From Lentisphaerae bacterium RIFOXYA12_64_32 (lineage in GTDB: Bacteria; Verrucomicrobiota; Lentisphaeria; Oligosphaerales; YB12-FULL-65-16), in assembly GCA_001803235.1 (NCBI GenBank), contig MHBL01000142.1, forward strand, positions 1 to 56,324: a stretch of 56,324 bases of DNA, read 5' to 3'. The position numbers and the translations under genes are program-made. Numbering within the stretch: position 1 is the first letter of the stretch; every line of letters starts with the position of its first letter. The notes below the pieces were generated by a model that saw nothing but the letters and a program-made list of their open reading frames with translations, did no database searches and was not told the DNA's origin. Positions 1 through 9,045 of this stretch are shown piece by piece.

Positions 1-806
1 AAAGAGGCTGTCCCTTCTTCTCCCCCTTCTTCTCCCTCCCAAACGGTAGGCAATGGGTCCGGGGACGGCACGGGCGGCGCCCGCGGCCGCCGCGGACACC
101 GCACGGGACGGCCACGGACGCTTTGCCGTTCTTCGCTGCAACCACCGATCGGCGCGAGGTTCGTGTAAAGCTTGCGGATGGGAAGTCGAGTCGAGCGGCG
201 GCAAGGGGTGGGCGGTCGGGGGATGGCAGCGAGCGACAGGAGTGCGGGGCGTGTGGGCGGGGACGGGACCGGCGCGTCTGGCGGCGGCAGCGGTCGCTCG
301 GGCCAGGCTGCGGGAACGGGCAGGGACCCGTGGGCAGACTGGCACGGGCGAACAGCGGCACGGAGGCGGCACTACATAACGGACCGCGTTATGCGACGCA
401 GCCGGGGGGGCGCGGCCGCAGCCTGGGGCGGACGCGAGGGCCGATCAGGGCTGACGGGGGCGGGAGCGGAAGGGTCCGCGCAGCCACCGGCAGACCCGGC
501 CCGCACCCCGCGGCTACGTGTGAGGCTCGGCGAACGCACGCATAACGGCGAACCTTATGTAGTGCCGACGCAGTGCGCCGCCGACAGGGGCGACGGGCAC
601 GGCCACGCCCACGCGCCCCGCACCCGCGAGCGGAAGGCGGGCTCTCCGGAATCCGAATCCCGCGTCAAGACAGGGGAGGACGGTAGGTTAGAGATCGCGG
701 TCTCGTGCAATGACAAAGCTGGACGATGTTGCAGAATAAGCTGTTACAACTTCCGCAATTGCAAATGTCAAGGCGCGACCCCGGTGCCACTCGCCCCCCT
801 GTTGAC
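1..806. other. GC-rich stretch without a convincing gene
   Basis: Open frames exist here on the plus strand, but their translations are low-complexity Gly/Arg/Ala text without domain-like sequence, and I see no convincing ribosome binding site. The only structure I can support is the inverted-repeat pair annotated separately. The lower-GC stretch around 690-780 differs in composition from the rest and could be an old element end, but nothing confirms it. Confidence 0.5.
367..567. repeat. Inverted-repeat pair, possible recombinase sites or small element ends
   Basis: GGCACTACATAAC at 368-380 is mirrored by the complementary TTATGTAGTGCC at 555-566. Each arm also contains its own short inverted motif: CATAAC then GTTATG in the left copy, and CATAAC then TTATG in the right copy, with spacers of 7 to 8 bases. 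Short arms around a 6 to 8 base core resemble tyrosine-recombinase core sites, which is inference. The pair encloses about 150 bp without a gene. I found no target-site duplication and no integrase in the window. Confidence 0.5.
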
Positions 807-1385
807 CTACTGGTTGCTTCGCGGGGGCTGGTCGGCAGGCAACGCGAGAGTCGGCATCATCCGCCTGATCATGGGGATGGTCCCTTCGCAGAGAGTCTGG
901 AGGTTCCGGTCAGCCTGCTCGTACAGGAATTCCCCGAGTTCCTCGTTACGAAAAAGGAAGCCCTCAACGGGGCAATCGCGAAAACTGAAACCCATTTCTG
1001 TAAGATAAATGTCCCAGTCTGTGTTCTGCCTGTCATGTAGTTTGAGTTGCGCAAAATGACCACTGAAGCACATGGCGCCTCGTCTGCTCGGAGAATACGG
1101 AAGAGCTTCGCTCGCACCTTTCACAAGCGCTTCAAGCCGGTGAACGCCTTCCCCCGGGAAGACCAGACGTATTCTCATCGGCCTTCCCGGATGCCCAAGC
1201 CAGAGCTCCGCTTCGGAGATCTCAGCGCGGGACAAGGCCCGCAGAAGGGACGCGGCGTCATCGGGCGCCCCGGTGCCATGCGGGCCCGAACCGTGCCCAT
1301 TGCGAACACCACAAGATGCACACCCCTCCGCGAGGGTCAAGGAGATAGCGGCAACCGCTACAAGCAGGGAACGGGCGGCTTTCAT
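807..1385 (-). CDS. Small exported lipoprotein-like protein, downstream partner of the RHS protein
   Basis: This 192-residue protein has no function I recognise. It begins with basic residues and a hydrophobic segment leading to Ala-Glu-Gly-Cys at residues 19-22, so it is probably exported and may be a lipoprotein, although Glu before the Gly-Cys is unusual for a lipobox. The rest is soluble-looking and has four more cysteines after the Cys22/Cys25 pair. The start codon lies 2 nt after the RHS stop, and a strong GGAGGAGGG Shine-Dalgarno sequence sits inside the end of the RHS gene, so the two are translationally coupled. Genes placed directly after RHS C-terminal toxin modules often encode the cognate immunity protein, and an exported immunity protein would suit an exported toxin. 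That role is inference from position only; it could equally be an accessory or unrelated lipoprotein. Confidence 0.65.
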   Translation of the reverse strand: MKAARSLLVAVAAISLTLAEGCASCGVRNGHGSGPHGTGAPDDAASLLRALSRAEISEAELWLGHPGRPMRIRLVFPGEGVHRLEALVKGASEALPYSPSRRGAMCFSGHFAQLKLHDRQNTDWDIYLTEMGFSFRDCPVEGFLFRNEELGEFLYEQADRNLQTLCEGTIPMIRRMMPTLALPADQPPRSNQ

Positions 1386-1387
1386 GG

Positions 1388-4300
1388 TCAGAGCCCTCCT
1401 CCCGACGCCTTCCAGTGGGGCGATGAGTAGAACGCTGCGGCGTTCGGGAAGAGCACCCCAGGATCAGCAGAGAAGAACGCCTTATCGTCTTCGCTGAGCC
1501 ATAGACGGTCGTCCGTTCCCCATGCAGTCGCACCTGTCCTAAGGACGTTGCTGGCAAACGGCGGGGCCACGCCATCGGCTGTATGGCAAGCCACAAAACG
1601 TACCTGCGCACGTCGGGAGAACCAGCAACGAGAGGGTCCTTTACGGTCCTTCGCCGCCTCATAGGTCTGGGCGGCGGGAGGCAGAGCCGCAGCCAGTGCT
1701 GAAACATCGAAGGTTGCCCCTTCGTTTCCCCAAATGTCGGGATCGCCCTGTATGTGGTGCCCGACCACCGCCATGTATGTGATAGGACTTGTCCCGTCGC
1801 CAGCCGCGTGGCGGATTGCCTGAAGATACCCGTCTCCTTCTGCAACCTTCACGTGATTCCTGATCACATTGGCCACTCGCTTCCATCGAGCCGCTTCCGC
1901 AACCACGAAACTCAGATTGGTGGTCGTGTCGTTGCCGACGACATTGGCAGCGTCGAACCTTGCGCCGCGTGGAGCTGCGGTGTTGGGCGCTCCGGTGTAC
2001 ATGGGTTCCGAACGCTTCTTCGTCGGCCACAGACACATCCAGTCATCGATTGCGGCACTGGTGCCAGGGAAGTCCGCGTTGATCTGGTTGATGAGTTGTT
2101 CGAATGTTTCGCCGCCATCCTTGGCGCAGTAGAATGGCCCCTTCCCCGCCTCCCACTTGCTCCGATCCTTATCGGAAGTCTCCCATGTGAGCCCGAATGG
2201 ATCGGCAAGCAACGAACCAGCATTGCGGGCGAACCCGTAGACCGCCACGCCGCCGTACTCCCCGATCGGATCCCTGTTCACCCACCGTCCCGTTTCCGTG
2301 TCCAGATACCTGTAGCCGTAGTAGTACAACCCGGTCTCGGTGTCCAAGTACTTGGTGCTGAACCGGAACGGACAGGCACCTACATTTCCGGTCGCACGCA
2401 GTGTCCGGCCGAACGGGTCGTATTCGAGCCGCCCCTCCACGCTGCCGTCCGAAGCCTTGACCAGGACCATCACATTCCCGTTCCCGTCGTAGCCAGGATA
2501 TGAGGTGCCGGAGCTGTCAGTGACACTGAGCAGGCCGCCAATACCACCCGCGCCCTGAAGGCTCCCAGACAGGTCCAGACCCCACGCGTAACTCCTGACA
2601 ACTTCGTCCGCCGCGTCCAGCTCAGCCAGGAGATTCCAGCCATCGTAGAGGAAATGGTGATCAGTGGTCAGTGACCAGTGATCAGTGGCCCAGGAGAAGA
2701 CCCTCTTCTGGATGCGGCGGCTCTGGGCGTCGTAGACGAACTCGAGCCGAGCCCGCGGGGACGCGGGCGCTCCAGGGGAGAGGGTTTCCATGGCCACGAG
2801 ACGATTCTCCGCGTCCCACGTGTAGGTCCAGCGGCCGTCGGTCAGGAGGTTGCCGTCGTCGTCGTGCGTGAAGGCTTCGGGCGTGCGGGGCACGAAGGCG
2901 TGCCCGGTTTGTTCGGTCACCGCGTCTTCCCCGGCAGGACCCGCGTTGTTCCGCACGCCAACGATCTTGATCGATTCCCACGCTGGGGAGTTCGCGTTGT
3001 CCACGGCAAGGGCTTTGTAGAAGTAGCCGGCCTTGCGCACGGTCTGCTGGTTGTTCACCGTGACCGTCGCGTCAGGCGCCGCCTCTCCAATGATATCGAC
3101 AGCGCCGGGGACCTGGCGCTGCTCGTATTGGTTCAGCGCATTGGCGGCGTACGTGGCCGCGCGGCCGTTGGTGGTAGTCTGGTGGCGGTTGCCAATATCG
3201 TCGAACCCGTAGCCGAACTGCTGGCCGACGACCGGGGTTCCATCGGCCCAGAACCTGTTGCCCGCGGTCACCTGACCGAGAATGTCATACTCGTAGACCC
3301 AATAGGAGCCGTCCGCGAGGGTGGAGCGGATTCTCTGATTGGCGGCGTTGTAGAGGTACGTGTGGGAGGAGACCGTCTGGCCGGCGGCGGTCTGCGAGAT
3401 CGAGACGAGTCGGTTCAGGTTGTCATGGGTCTTGGTGGTCGTCATCTTGTCGGCACCGCCAGTCCTATGAGTCACTGTACCGACAAGGTCTGAGTTTGGC
3501 AAGTATGCGTAGGTGACTGTGGTGCTTCCGGCTGTCACCGTCTCAAGGCGGGATGCCGCGTCGTACGTGTAACCGGTCGCGCCGGAACTCGCGGGGACGC
3601 GACCGGTCCAGGTGAGGTTGGTGCGGCGGCCGACAGCGTCGTACGAGAACGTGACGTCGGGGGTGGCGTCGGAGTAATCAATACTGGCCTGGTCGCCGGC
3701 GGGGTTGTAGGCGTACGTGGTGACCAAAGGCGAATCCGGACCGCCTAAAGGCGGGACTACGAGCCTGGACCAGGTCCGGGTCAGGAGGCGGCCGGCGGGG
3801 GTGTAGGTGTACGATGGACCTTTGCCATCGGCATAAACCTTCGAAGATAATAGGCCACTATGTGGCTCGTAGTGCCAGGTCGTGACGGCTTGGCCGGAGT
3901 CACCGGCGAAGTTCTTCCAGGTGGTCATGGTCTTGCGGCGGCCCTGCGTGTCGTACCCGTACTCGACCGGGTAGGTGCGTGCGCCCCAGGTCTTGCGGAG
4001 TTCGCCGGTCGGCCAGTAGGCGTAGTGCACCACGCCACCGTCCGGCATTGTGACCTGCGAAGTCCGGCCGCGCGTGTCGTACTCGTAGCCTGTGACCTGC
4101 GGCGTCTGCGGGCCGGCGCCGTCCGGGTCGGGCGTGGTCATGGTCAGGAGCTGGTCGGCGTTGTTGTAGGTGAACGTGGTCGCGCCGGTGCGCGCGTCGG
4201 TGACGGACGCCTGACGGCCATGGGCATCATACGCGTACGTGGTCTGGCCGAGCTGGGTGGCGCCCTCATCGTAGCGCGTCGCGGTCATGAGGCGGCCGTC

Positions 4301-7300
4301 CTGGTAGACGGTGACCGTGTATGAGCCGTCGGGCGCGGTGTCGGTGACCGTCTTGCCGCCGTTGCCGTTGTAGACGGTCTGCGAGTGCGAGGTGCGCCCG
4401 AAACTGGTCGACCAGGTTTCGAGGCCGGTGACGGCCGCCTCGCTGACACTGACCAGGGTGCTGCTGTCGACCCCGGCTTGGTCCCAGACGTAGGTGCTCG
4501 AGCGGCGCACGTCCATGCCGTGCGCGGTTGTGACCTCGCTCGCGGAGCGCGTGATGCGGTCCGTGCCGGCGAAGTCCATCTCGCCGTCCTGGTCCATATC
4601 GATGGCGGAGAACTCCTGCTCGCCCTTCGCGTTGTAGGCGTAGAGCATGGTGCGGCCGTCGGGATCGACCGCCTTGACGAGCTGGCCGATGAGGTTGTAG
4701 TACGAGCGGGTTGCCGCGCCGCCGGACTGGATGGTGAGATAGCCGCGGCCGAGCGCGTCGGTGTAGCTCGCGGTCCACTCGGTTGCCGCGCCGCCGGCGT
4801 CGATGCGGATGGCCTTGGCGAACGCGCCGTTCGCGTCCACGCCGTACTCGTAGCGCACCGGGTGCACAGCGGTGCCGGCGGCGCTGAGCGCGCTGCCGTC
4901 CCTGGCCCGGGTCTCGATGCTGGTCGTGCCGTCCGCGTAGGTGGTGGTGGTGACCGGGTTGCCGCCCTCGTCGAAGTCGTAGGCGGTCAGGGTGGTGTTG
5001 CCCGCGGCATCGGTCGCGGTCACGATGCGGCCGGTCGCGTCGTACTCAGCCGCCGAAAGCGTGACCGTGGTGTTGTCCGTACCGGTGCGGGTGGTCGCGA
5101 TGGTGCGGTCGAACTCGTCGTAGACGTGGTTCGTCGTGATGTCATTGCGCTCCTCGAAGGCGAGCCGGTGCAGTTCGTCGTAACCGTAGATAGTGGAGAC
5201 GCCTTCGCGGTCCGTGACCCGGTCCGGGCCGCAGCAGCCGTACTCGGTATCGGTGAACGTGCCGTCGAGGTAGGTGACGCGGGTGAACCGGCCGAACGCG
5301 TCCAGGTCCGAATACGTCGCGGACGAGAGCGTGAGGTCCGACGCGATATCGGTGGTGGTCGAGGACAGGGTCCGTCCGGCGCGGTCGACCACGGTCACGC
5401 TGCGCGTGCCGTCCAGGATGGCGCCGCCGCCCGGGGCCGGTTGCCCGGAACTGACCGTGGTGGTCATGGTGCTGGCGTCGGTGGCGTACTCGTACAGGGT
5501 CATGGTCCCGTCGGGGTTGGTGACGCTCTCTGTCTTGCCGGTAAACGCGCCGGCGGTGTAGACCTTGGTGACGGTGACCAGGTTACCGGGCGCGTTGTAC
5601 GCGGCGCCGGGCGTGGCGGCGCGGATCGAACGCGTCTCGCCGGGCAGGACCACCAGATAGCGGCGCGACGTTTCCTGGCCGAGCGTGGTCTCGGTGATGG
5701 TGCGGGCCGTGTTGGGCGCGATGCTGCCGTTGTCGCCGGCGCCGAGGGGCGTGTAGTCGTAGGTGGTGACGCGGCTCTGGGCCTCGAGTGCGTCCGGTGC
5801 GGCGCTGCCGAAGCAGGACACCGTCTTGGCGACGCGGCCCTGCGTGTCGTATTCGTACCGGTCCCAGGCGCCGTCGGAGCGTACGGTCTGCTTGAGCCTG
5901 CCGTAGTTCACGCCGTCCGCGACCGGGTCATCGTAATAGGCGTACTGCGTCGGCGCGACACCGGGCGGGGGATCGGCGGGGTCGTAGTCGGTCTCGGTGG
6001 TGAGTTCGGCACCCCAGGGATAGTCGTGGTACGTCTGCGACAGGGTTCGGACATAGTTCTGGCCGACCTTGCGGTCGGTGTGGAAGCTCCTGTCGCCGGT
6101 GTCGGGATCGACCGTTTCGAAGGTGCGGTCTTCGCGCCCGAACCGGGTGGTGGTCCACTGGCCGGTGTCCGGGTCGCGGGTGAACGAGAGCGAATCGATG
6201 ACGACCCAGTCGCCGCCGATGAACGCTTCCTTGATGATCGAGGTGATGAACGGCGAGCCGTAGCCGATTCTGACCCGGGCGATGTCGGCCAGCGTGTCAC
6301 GGTCCTTGAACAGGGCCTGGACGACGCGGCCGCCGGCCCAGACGAACTCGATCCGGTGTCGCGGCGTGGTCATGACGGTCAGGGGCGAGTCCCAGGAGAG
6401 GTCGGGCCAGGCGCCGTAGGTGCCCGTGGTCTTGTCGCCGGTGTCGAAGTCCGGGCCGTAAGCAACGCCAGTGAGTTGGCCATTGTACCGGTGGATGACG
6501 ATGTCTTCCGGCGGAGTGTTCTGCTTGGCGAACGTCACGTCCACCCCCCCGGCCTTCTGCGCCATCGCGTAGGAATTACCGGTGTCCTCTCCTACCGGGA
6601 TGGCCGCCGCCGCCGTATCGAACCGGAACGTGACGGTACGGCCGGTCGGGCGCAGGAGATTGACGAAGCGCTCCGTGATGTTGGTATTCGGGTCGGTGAC
6701 CTGGATGTCGCTGACTACCTGCGTGTCGAGACTGAACGACTGCAGTACGCCGTCGCCGTCCGGGGGACTGCCCAGGGCAAGGCCGGTGTGCGGAATGTTG
6801 GTGTTGCCCTGCGAGATGTAGGCCATGACGCCGGGGCCGGACCAGGTGCTGCTCGAACCCAGGTAGACCTGGACGCCGGGAATGATGACGCCGTGCGGCG
6901 GTTTGCCGGTGAGCGGGCACATGGCATTAGCGCAACTCTCGCAGGCGAGGATGAGCGCGTCCGCCTCTGGATCCTTCGGGGGGCTGAAGCCGGTCGTGGT
7001 GATGTCGGTCGATTCGATGTCTTGCCATGGCGTGTAGACGAACGGCGTGTATCCGCCCGGGGCATGGCTGCCGAGGGACGAGAGCTGGACTTCGCCGTAG
7101 AGCTCGAAGTGCGGGATGTAGCAGTACACTCGCTTGTGGCCGAACTGCTCACGGGTCGCCATCGGTGGGGATCCACCGTAGAAGTTGCACATCATCTCGC
7201 CGACAGACCGACCCTGAGTGCGCACCAACAGACTCGAGTTCGCGGCTATGTCCTGGGGTGTCCCGGTCGTCACCTCGTTGTCGTAAGAGTCGCCGGCTGC

Positions 7301-8908
7301 GTCACAGACCAGCGTGCAGGCAGGCGGGATGGTGATACCCAAGTCGCAGCAGGCTTGGCGAAGCACCGCCTCCATCTCTGAGTCGGAGACCGAGTACGCG
7401 CGGTCCGCGCCCCACGCCAGACCGCTGATATCCAGTCCGATGTCGTACCGGCCCTTCAACTTGGCCAGAACGGTGTTGCCCCCATGTTGGTTCGCGTCGC
7501 TGGGCATGACCAGTCTGAAGCTGCCCGCGATCATGTGCTCGTTCAGGTGTTGGGGCGGCTGCGGCGACCCTATTGTCTCTCCCGTGTTGCAGTTCAGATC
7601 CCAACGGTAACTCCAGCCGGTGTCGAGGAACGCATTGCCGACGTTGATGGCGCCGTAACCAATGGCCTGCACCCACGCGTCCGGCGGGAAACTGCTTCCG
7701 TCGTCCCCGAAATCATACTGCTGGTAGAAATGCGCCGGGGGACAACTGAACCCGACGTATTCGAACTTGTACCAGTGGTGCCGCTGCTCATCCGCGATGG
7801 GTGGCGCCCCCTTGCTGATCCACAGTCCGTTACTGCGGATCGCATCCACGAAGTCGCGGATTTCCTGGAGGTGCTCGGTGCGGATCCAGTTCCCGATTGC
7901 GAGCCGACCACCCCAGCCGCCGCCGTTGCCGTCGCCGTCTTCGGACCATTCGCCTGCCGCCGCGCGCAGGTTGCTGGCAACCAGCACATCGGCGCGCGGC
8001 TCGGCGTGCGCGAACGTGATGGGGCAGGTCCCGTCCGTTGCCTTCCTCCAGCCGTTCTCTGCCGAGCCCGTCGAGCCCCCGCCTCTGACGTAGATCACGC
8101 TGGCCAGATCCTCAATCATCTTCCGCATCTGATTGATGTCTGCGGCGTCCACGGTTTGCCCCGCGTCGAAACATCCCTGATCCAAGAGTGCCTGCAACTC
8201 ATCGCTGGTGTAACTGGTTGGCGACGGGCGGTGGGTCTGTCCGAACACGCTCTTGTAGACCTGGATGAGGTCCAGGACGGCCGGGATCGCGTCGCTGGCG
8301 GCCGCGAACGGACAGAGTTTCTCGGGCACGTCGCCCGCGCCGGCGTCCTTGTACTTGTTGTACCCGTACTTCGGGGCAAGGTACTTCAGTTCGTCAGTGG
8401 TGTCGTAGAGTTCCTGGAAGTGCTCCCAGAGCACGGGTGCGTCGTCGAACCCGATGCTGTACGAGGGGTGCGAGGAATAGGCCGCCGGAATGCGCGTGAA
8501 TGCGTTCCGGTTCGGCATGCCGACATACTCAAACAGTGAGGTCGATTCCAGCACAGGGTTGCCCCACGCGTCTGTGCCGCCACCCTCGACCTCCTCGATG
8601 GCCATCTGGTACGGTTGCACGTCCAGCACAAAGGCGTCCGCCGCCATGAACGCGATCCGGCCACGCAGTCCCGCCAGGTGTGCCTGGGTGATCTCAGTGG
8701 TTTCCGGCACCACGCCGAAGGTGTCGATGTCCGCCGCAGTCAACAGTCCGGCGGCATACGAGCGCTCATTAGTGAACCGCGCCAGCTTGTTGTACAGCGG
8801 CACCCAGTGTTCGCCTTCGGCGTGGGTGGTATACGAGGCGGTGGCCAACGCCAAGGCCAGGCAGGAAACAGCGCACCGCAGGGCGAACGGGTGTTTCGGG
8901 CTTCGCAT
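1388..8908 (-). CDS. Giant exported RHS/YD-repeat protein with a caspase-like C-terminal module
   Basis: RHS proteins form a hollow beta-shell that carries a variable C-terminal effector. Here a signal peptide (about residues 1-30) is followed by a large N-terminal region of unknown fold, YD repeats from about residue 970, and the conserved RHS core near 2150-2230, which ends in RDPIGEYGG and DPFGL. After the core comes a unique module at about 2241-2506. It contains a Gly-His-His at 2383-2385 and an Ala-Cys-His at 2440-2442 in the order and beta-strand context of caspase/CHAT-type peptidases, so I predict His2384 or His2385 with Cys2441 as the dyad. The start at 8908 is preferred because AAGGAC lies about 6 nt upstream; an ATG at 8926 adds six residues. 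Intergenic-type repeats lie in frame near 2658, 2750 and 3740. The lipoprotein gene follows after 2 nt. Confidence 0.9.
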   Translation of the reverse strand: MRSPKHPFALRCAVSCLALALATASYTTHAEGEHWVPLYNKLARFTNERSYAAGLLTAADIDTFGVVPETTEITQAHLAGLRGRIAFMAADAFVLDVQPYQMAIEEVEGGGTDAWGNPVLESTSLFEYVGMPNRNAFTRIPAAYSSHPSYSIGFDDAPVLWEHFQELYDTTDELKYLAPKYGYNKYKDAGAGDVPEKLCPFAAASDAIPAVLDLIQVYKSVFGQTHRPSPTSYTSDELQALLDQGCFDAGQTVDAADINQMRKMIEDLASVIYVRGGGSTGSAENGWRKATDGTCPITFAHAEPRADVLVASNLRAAAGEWSEDGDGNGGGWGGRLAIGNWIRTEHLQEIRDFVDAIRSNGLWISKGAPPIADEQRHHWYKFEYVGFSCPPAHFYQQYDFGDDGSSFPPDAWVQAIGYGAINVGNAFLDTGWSYRWDLNCNTGETIGSPQPPQHLNEHMIAGSFRLVMPSDANQHGGNTVLAKLKGRYDIGLDISGLAWGADRAYSVSDSEMEAVLRQACCDLGITIPPACTLVCDAAGDSYDNEVTTGTPQDIAANSSLLVRTQGRSVGEMMCNFYGGSPPMATREQFGHKRVYCYIPHFELYGEVQLSSLGSHAPGGYTPFVYTPWQDIESTDITTTGFSPPKDPEADALILACESCANAMCPLTGKPPHGVIIPGVQVYLGSSSTWSGPGVMAYISQGNTNIPHTGLALGSPPDGDGVLQSFSLDTQVVSDIQVTDPNTNITERFVNLLRPTGRTVTFRFDTAAAAIPVGEDTGNSYAMAQKAGGVDVTFAKQNTPPEDIVIHRYNGQLTGVAYGPDFDTGDKTTGTYGAWPDLSWDSPLTVMTTPRHRIEFVWAGGRVVQALFKDRDTLADIARVRIGYGSPFITSIIKEAFIGGDWVVIDSLSFTRDPDTGQWTTTRFGREDRTFETVDPDTGDRSFHTDRKVGQNYVRTLSQTYHDYPWGAELTTETDYDPADPPPGVAPTQYAYYDDPVADGVNYGRLKQTVRSDGAWDRYEYDTQGRVAKTVSCFGSAAPDALEAQSRVTTYDYTPLGAGDNGSIAPNTARTITETTLGQETSRRYLVVLPGETRSIRAATPGAAYNAPGNLVTVTKVYTAGAFTGKTESVTNPDGTMTLYEYATDASTMTTTVSSGQPAPGGGAILDGTRSVTVVDRAGRTLSSTTTDIASDLTLSSATYSDLDAFGRFTRVTYLDGTFTDTEYGCCGPDRVTDREGVSTIYGYDELHRLAFEERNDITTNHVYDEFDRTIATTRTGTDNTTVTLSAAEYDATGRIVTATDAAGNTTLTAYDFDEGGNPVTTTTYADGTTSIETRARDGSALSAAGTAVHPVRYEYGVDANGAFAKAIRIDAGGAATEWTASYTDALGRGYLTIQSGGAATRSYYNLIGQLVKAVDPDGRTMLYAYNAKGEQEFSAIDMDQDGEMDFAGTDRITRSASEVTTAHGMDVRRSSTYVWDQAGVDSSTLVSVSEAAVTGLETWSTSFGRTSHSQTVYNGNGGKTVTDTAPDGSYTVTVYQDGRLMTATRYDEGATQLGQTTYAYDAHGRQASVTDARTGATTFTYNNADQLLTMTTPDPDGAGPQTPQVTGYEYDTRGRTSQVTMPDGGVVHYAYWPTGELRKTWGARTYPVEYGYDTQGRRKTMTTWKNFAGDSGQAVTTWHYEPHSGLLSSKVYADGKGPSYTYTPAGRLLTRTWSRLVVPPLGGPDSPLVTTYAYNPAGDQASIDYSDATPDVTFSYDAVGRRTNLTWTGRVPASSGATGYTYDAASRLETVTAGSTTVTYAYLPNSDLVGTVTHRTGGADKMTTTKTHDNLNRLVSISQTAAGQTVSSHTYLYNAANQRIRSTLADGSYWVYEYDILGQVTAGNRFWADGTPVVGQQFGYGFDDIGNRHQTTTNGRAATYAANALNQYEQRQVPGAVDIIGEAAPDATVTVNNQQTVRKAGYFYKALAVDNANSPAWESIKIVGVRNNAGPAGEDAVTEQTGHAFVPRTPEAFTHDDDGNLLTDGRWTYTWDAENRLVAMETLSPGAPASPRARLEFVYDAQSRRIQKRVFSWATDHWSLTTDHHFLYDGWNLLAELDAADEVVRSYAWGLDLSGSLQGAGGIGGLLSVTDSSGTSYPGYDGNGNVMVLVKASDGSVEGRLEYDPFGRTLRATGNVGACPFRFSTKYLDTETGLYYYGYRYLDTETGRWVNRDPIGEYGGVAVYGFARNAGSLLADPFGLTWETSDKDRSKWEAGKGPFYCAKDGGETFEQLINQINADFPGTSAAIDDWMCLWPTKKRSEPMYTGAPNTAAPRGARFDAANVVGNDTTTNLSFVVAEAARWKRVANVIRNHVKVAEGDGYLQAIRHAAGDGTSPITYMAVVGHHIQGDPDIWGNEGATFDVSALAAALPPAAQTYEAAKDRKGPSRCWFSRRAQVRFVACHTADGVAPPFASNVLRTGATAWGTDDRLWLSEDDKAFFSADPGVLFPNAAAFYSSPHWKASGGGL
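2658..2685. repeat. Heptanucleotide tract inside the RHS gene
   Basis: Four consecutive 7-mers, all variants of TGATCAG (TGGTCAG, TGACCAG), run without a break inside the RHS reading frame. They encode the stretch Ser-Trp-Ala-Thr-Asp-His-Trp-Ser-Leu-Thr-Thr-Asp-His-His, which precedes the conserved FLYDG segment. The same period-7 structure occurs in many spacers of this window. Confidence 0.7.
2750..2780. repeat. REP-like hairpin repeat inside the RHS gene
   Basis: GCCCGCG and CGCGGGC form a stem with a short loop and are followed by GCTCCAGGG. The same unit occurs in the spacer at 41235-41259, where it lies between converging genes. Inside RHS it is read in frame as a Gly-Ala-Pro-Ala-Ser-Pro-Arg-Ala-Arg segment. 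Confidence 0.6.
3740..3764. repeat. Second hairpin repeat inside the RHS gene
   Basis: A 25-bp unit beginning GACCGCCTAAAGGCGGGAC matches, on the opposite strand and with about two differences, the spacer sequence at 47667-47691. Its core CCGCCT/AGGCGG is a small hairpin. In RHS it is read in frame as Val-Val-Pro-Pro-Leu-Gly-Gly. Confidence 0.6.
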
Positions 8909-8940
8909 ATGTGTGTCCTTCTGCATGTTCTCTGTGCTGT

Positions 8941-9030
8941 CGCGGCCGTGGCTCGGGGCCGGGGACTCGGGCCGGGACGGCCCCGCGCACTCTGCTGCGG
9001 TCCCAGAGGTCCCGCGCCACTGTCCCGCGC
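8941..9030. repeat. Dispersed GC-rich intergenic repeat, copy A (partial)
   Basis: This spacer between the RHS gene and the next gene carries the block GGCCGGGACGGCCCC, then CTGCTGCGGTCCC and AGGTCCCGCGCCACTG. The same blocks in the same order are found near 36540-36595 and 49310-49365. The spacer holds no gene. Confidence 0.6.
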
Positions 9031-9045
9031 CACCAGGCGGCTCTC

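Noticed and set aside
367..567. Integron attC site
   Set aside because: The GTTATGC/GCATAAC motifs are only partly attC-like, the spacing inside each arm is too short, and there is no cassette or integrase.
690..800. Possible insertion-sequence end in a lower-GC patch
   Set aside because: No matching second end, no target duplication and no transposase remnant could be found.
172..1008. 278-residue plus-strand frame at the window start
   Set aside because: The translation is Gly/Arg-rich without domain-like segments, has no ribosome binding site and runs into the antisense of the lipoprotein-like gene.
4385..7381. 998-residue plus-strand frame
   Set aside because: It lies fully antisense to the RHS gene and is Gly/Val/Arg-rich, a normal by-product of GC-rich coding DNA.
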